Positions 63,462-64,000 of a stretch of 64,000 nucleotides of DNA are shown here, piece after piece. The stretch lies in the NCBI RefSeq assembly GCF_900142955.1, contig NZ_FRCP01000005.1, forward strand, positions 124,001-188,000, given 5' to 3'. The notes under the pieces were generated by a model that had not been told where the DNA came from, ran no database searches, and saw only the letters and a list, made by a program, of their open reading frames with translations. The position numbers and the translations under genes were made by a program. The stretch comes from Anaerosporobacter mobilis DSM 15930. GTDB lineage: Bacteria > Bacillota > Clostridia > Lachnospirales > Lachnospiraceae. How positions within the stretch are numbered: position 1 is the stretch's first letter; each line of letters begins with the position of its first letter.

Positions 63462-64000
63462 CTAAACTGTTAAATTATCCCCTTTTAGTCCAATAAATGC
63501 ACCATCTTTATCTAGACCGGATTCTTCATGTGCAACTAGCCATTTGTTTCTAGCAAATAATAAAGCGTCTTCGCCTTTTGCATTTGGCTTCTTCACTAAG
63601 TCAAGATTTGTATCTTTTGGAAGAACTACTACGCATTGAAACCCTGCTTCTGTCGCATCACAAGGAGCATAATGAAGTGTTGTTGCATATACTTCAATTG
63701 CTGTACCTGCTGGTAAAAGGAAGGCTTCTACTTTAGAAGTATCATATGTATAATCCTCTTCCATATCTTGTTGCATACCAATAAGAAGAATTAAATCTTT
63801 GGCAGCAATATTAATTTCAGAACTTCTGTGATACTCTAAGGCATTCAATGTACGATTATGACCATTACAGTATCCCACTTGTACTGGAAGTCCTCCATAT
63901 ACATTGTTTGTGAAATAATCCATAATCTCGTCTGTTTCTAACTCTTTTACCGATGGTACATATACAACATCTTCTGGTAATGGTGTAGATTCAAGAATCT
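63462..64000 (-). CDS. DUF4867-type protein, cut by the window end
   Basis: The frame is open from the stop at 63462 to the last base, without a stop codon; the ATG at 63923 is internal (the upstream codons read ILESTPLPEDVVYVPS and continue in the family pattern), so the N-terminus lies beyond the window. The visible part, with NNVYGGLPVQVGYCNGHN, SSEINIAAKDLILLIG and LPAGTAIEVYATTLHYAPC, looks like a cupin-like DUF4867 protein. Function unknown. It probably shares a transcript with the transaldolase gene, hinting at sugar metabolism. Confidence 0.8.
   Translation of the reverse strand, partial: ILESTPLPEDVVYVPSVKELETDEIMDYFTNNVYGGLPVQVGYCNGHNRTLNALEYHRSSEINIAAKDLILLIGMQQDMEEDYTYDTSKVEAFLLPAGTAIEVYATTLHYAPCDATEAGFQCVVVLPKDTNLDLVKKPNAKGEDALLFARNKWLVAHEESGLDKDGAFIGLKGDNLTV

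Noticed and set aside
1..64000. tRNA, rRNA, CRISPR arrays, integrases, phage or transposase genes.
   Set aside because: I scanned the window and saw no cloverleaf, rRNA segment, spaced direct repeats or recombinase motif. Reading by eye could miss an isolated tRNA.

Overview
The window is about 64 kb of a low-GC Gram-positive chromosome. The best guess is an anaerobic, spore-forming clostridium of the Lachnospiraceae type. The evidence is AT-rich intergenic DNA, strong AGGAGG-type ribosome binding sites, TTG and GTG starts, an IspH-S1 fusion, an NAD-linked [FeFe] hydrogenase operon (hydC-hydB-hydA), spoIIM, a GerMN lipoprotein and a Cheo/LexA-type SOS box at recA. The genus assignment is inference. 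There is no rRNA, tRNA, CRISPR array, prophage or transposase gene; this is mostly core chromosome with a few unusual intergenic elements.

Layout: 0-4 kb holds polyphosphate metabolism (ppx, ppk) on the + strand. From 4 to 19.9 kb almost everything is on the - strand: a SHOCT membrane protein, the yqeG-aroQ-pepP-efp operon, a nucleotidyltransferase, a glutamine-hydrolase-like enzyme (+), the hydrogenase operon followed by a palindromic MITE-like element and a small ferredoxin-like gene, an operon pairing a degenerate site-2-protease homologue with scpA-scpB, and a metallophosphoesterase, a DD-carboxypeptidase and an Ig-like protein. 20-24 kb is a short mixed block: Na+/Ca2+ exchanger, GNAT protein, Asn/Ser/Pro-rich lipoprotein and DAHP synthase. 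24-50.8 kb is again nearly all - strand: spoIIM-nudF, an aspartate aminotransferase, rny, recA-recX, ilvA, the plsX-acpP-rnc-smc-ftsY block, a decayed TtcA-like protein, cheR, ispH-S1, cmk, a YhiN-like flavoprotein, an RpiR regulator, a GerMN lipoprotein, and rimO-pgsA-cinA. 51-64 kb is mixed: an unrecognised membrane protein, folD, a heterodimeric ABC exporter behind a perfect dyad operator, a GNAT protein, an aconitase-family hydratase, a histidine phosphatase, a 59-residue DUF6440-type protein, a small transaldolase, and a DUF4867-type protein cut by the window end.

Functional links: recA/recX/rimO/cinA/pgsA/rny and plsX/acpP/rnc/smc/ftsY are classic Firmicute housekeeping neighbourhoods (recombination, RNA turnover, lipid synthesis, chromosome organisation, protein targeting). 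SMC and ScpA/ScpB, the three condensin parts, are all in the window, about 20 kb apart. The hydrogenase genes encode a trimeric, probably electron-bifurcating NADH/ferredoxin hydrogenase used to dispose of fermentation electrons.

Most notable: (1) a palindromic element of about 265 bp with near-perfect terminal inverted repeats and 10/11-matching flanking direct repeats, directly behind hydA; (2) a TtcA-type tRNA thiolase homologue that has lost its PP-loop lysine, its HHxDD aspartates and the whole CxxC segment; (3) a site-2-protease homologue with HExxH changed to HELPK, co-transcribed with scpAB; (4) a 24-bp perfect dyad over the promoter of an asymmetric ABC exporter with an insertion inside one ATPase domain; (5) a second complex palindrome between cheR and ispH. 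Many start codons were re-chosen from ribosome binding sites, and several clear -35/-10 pairs and terminators are listed.
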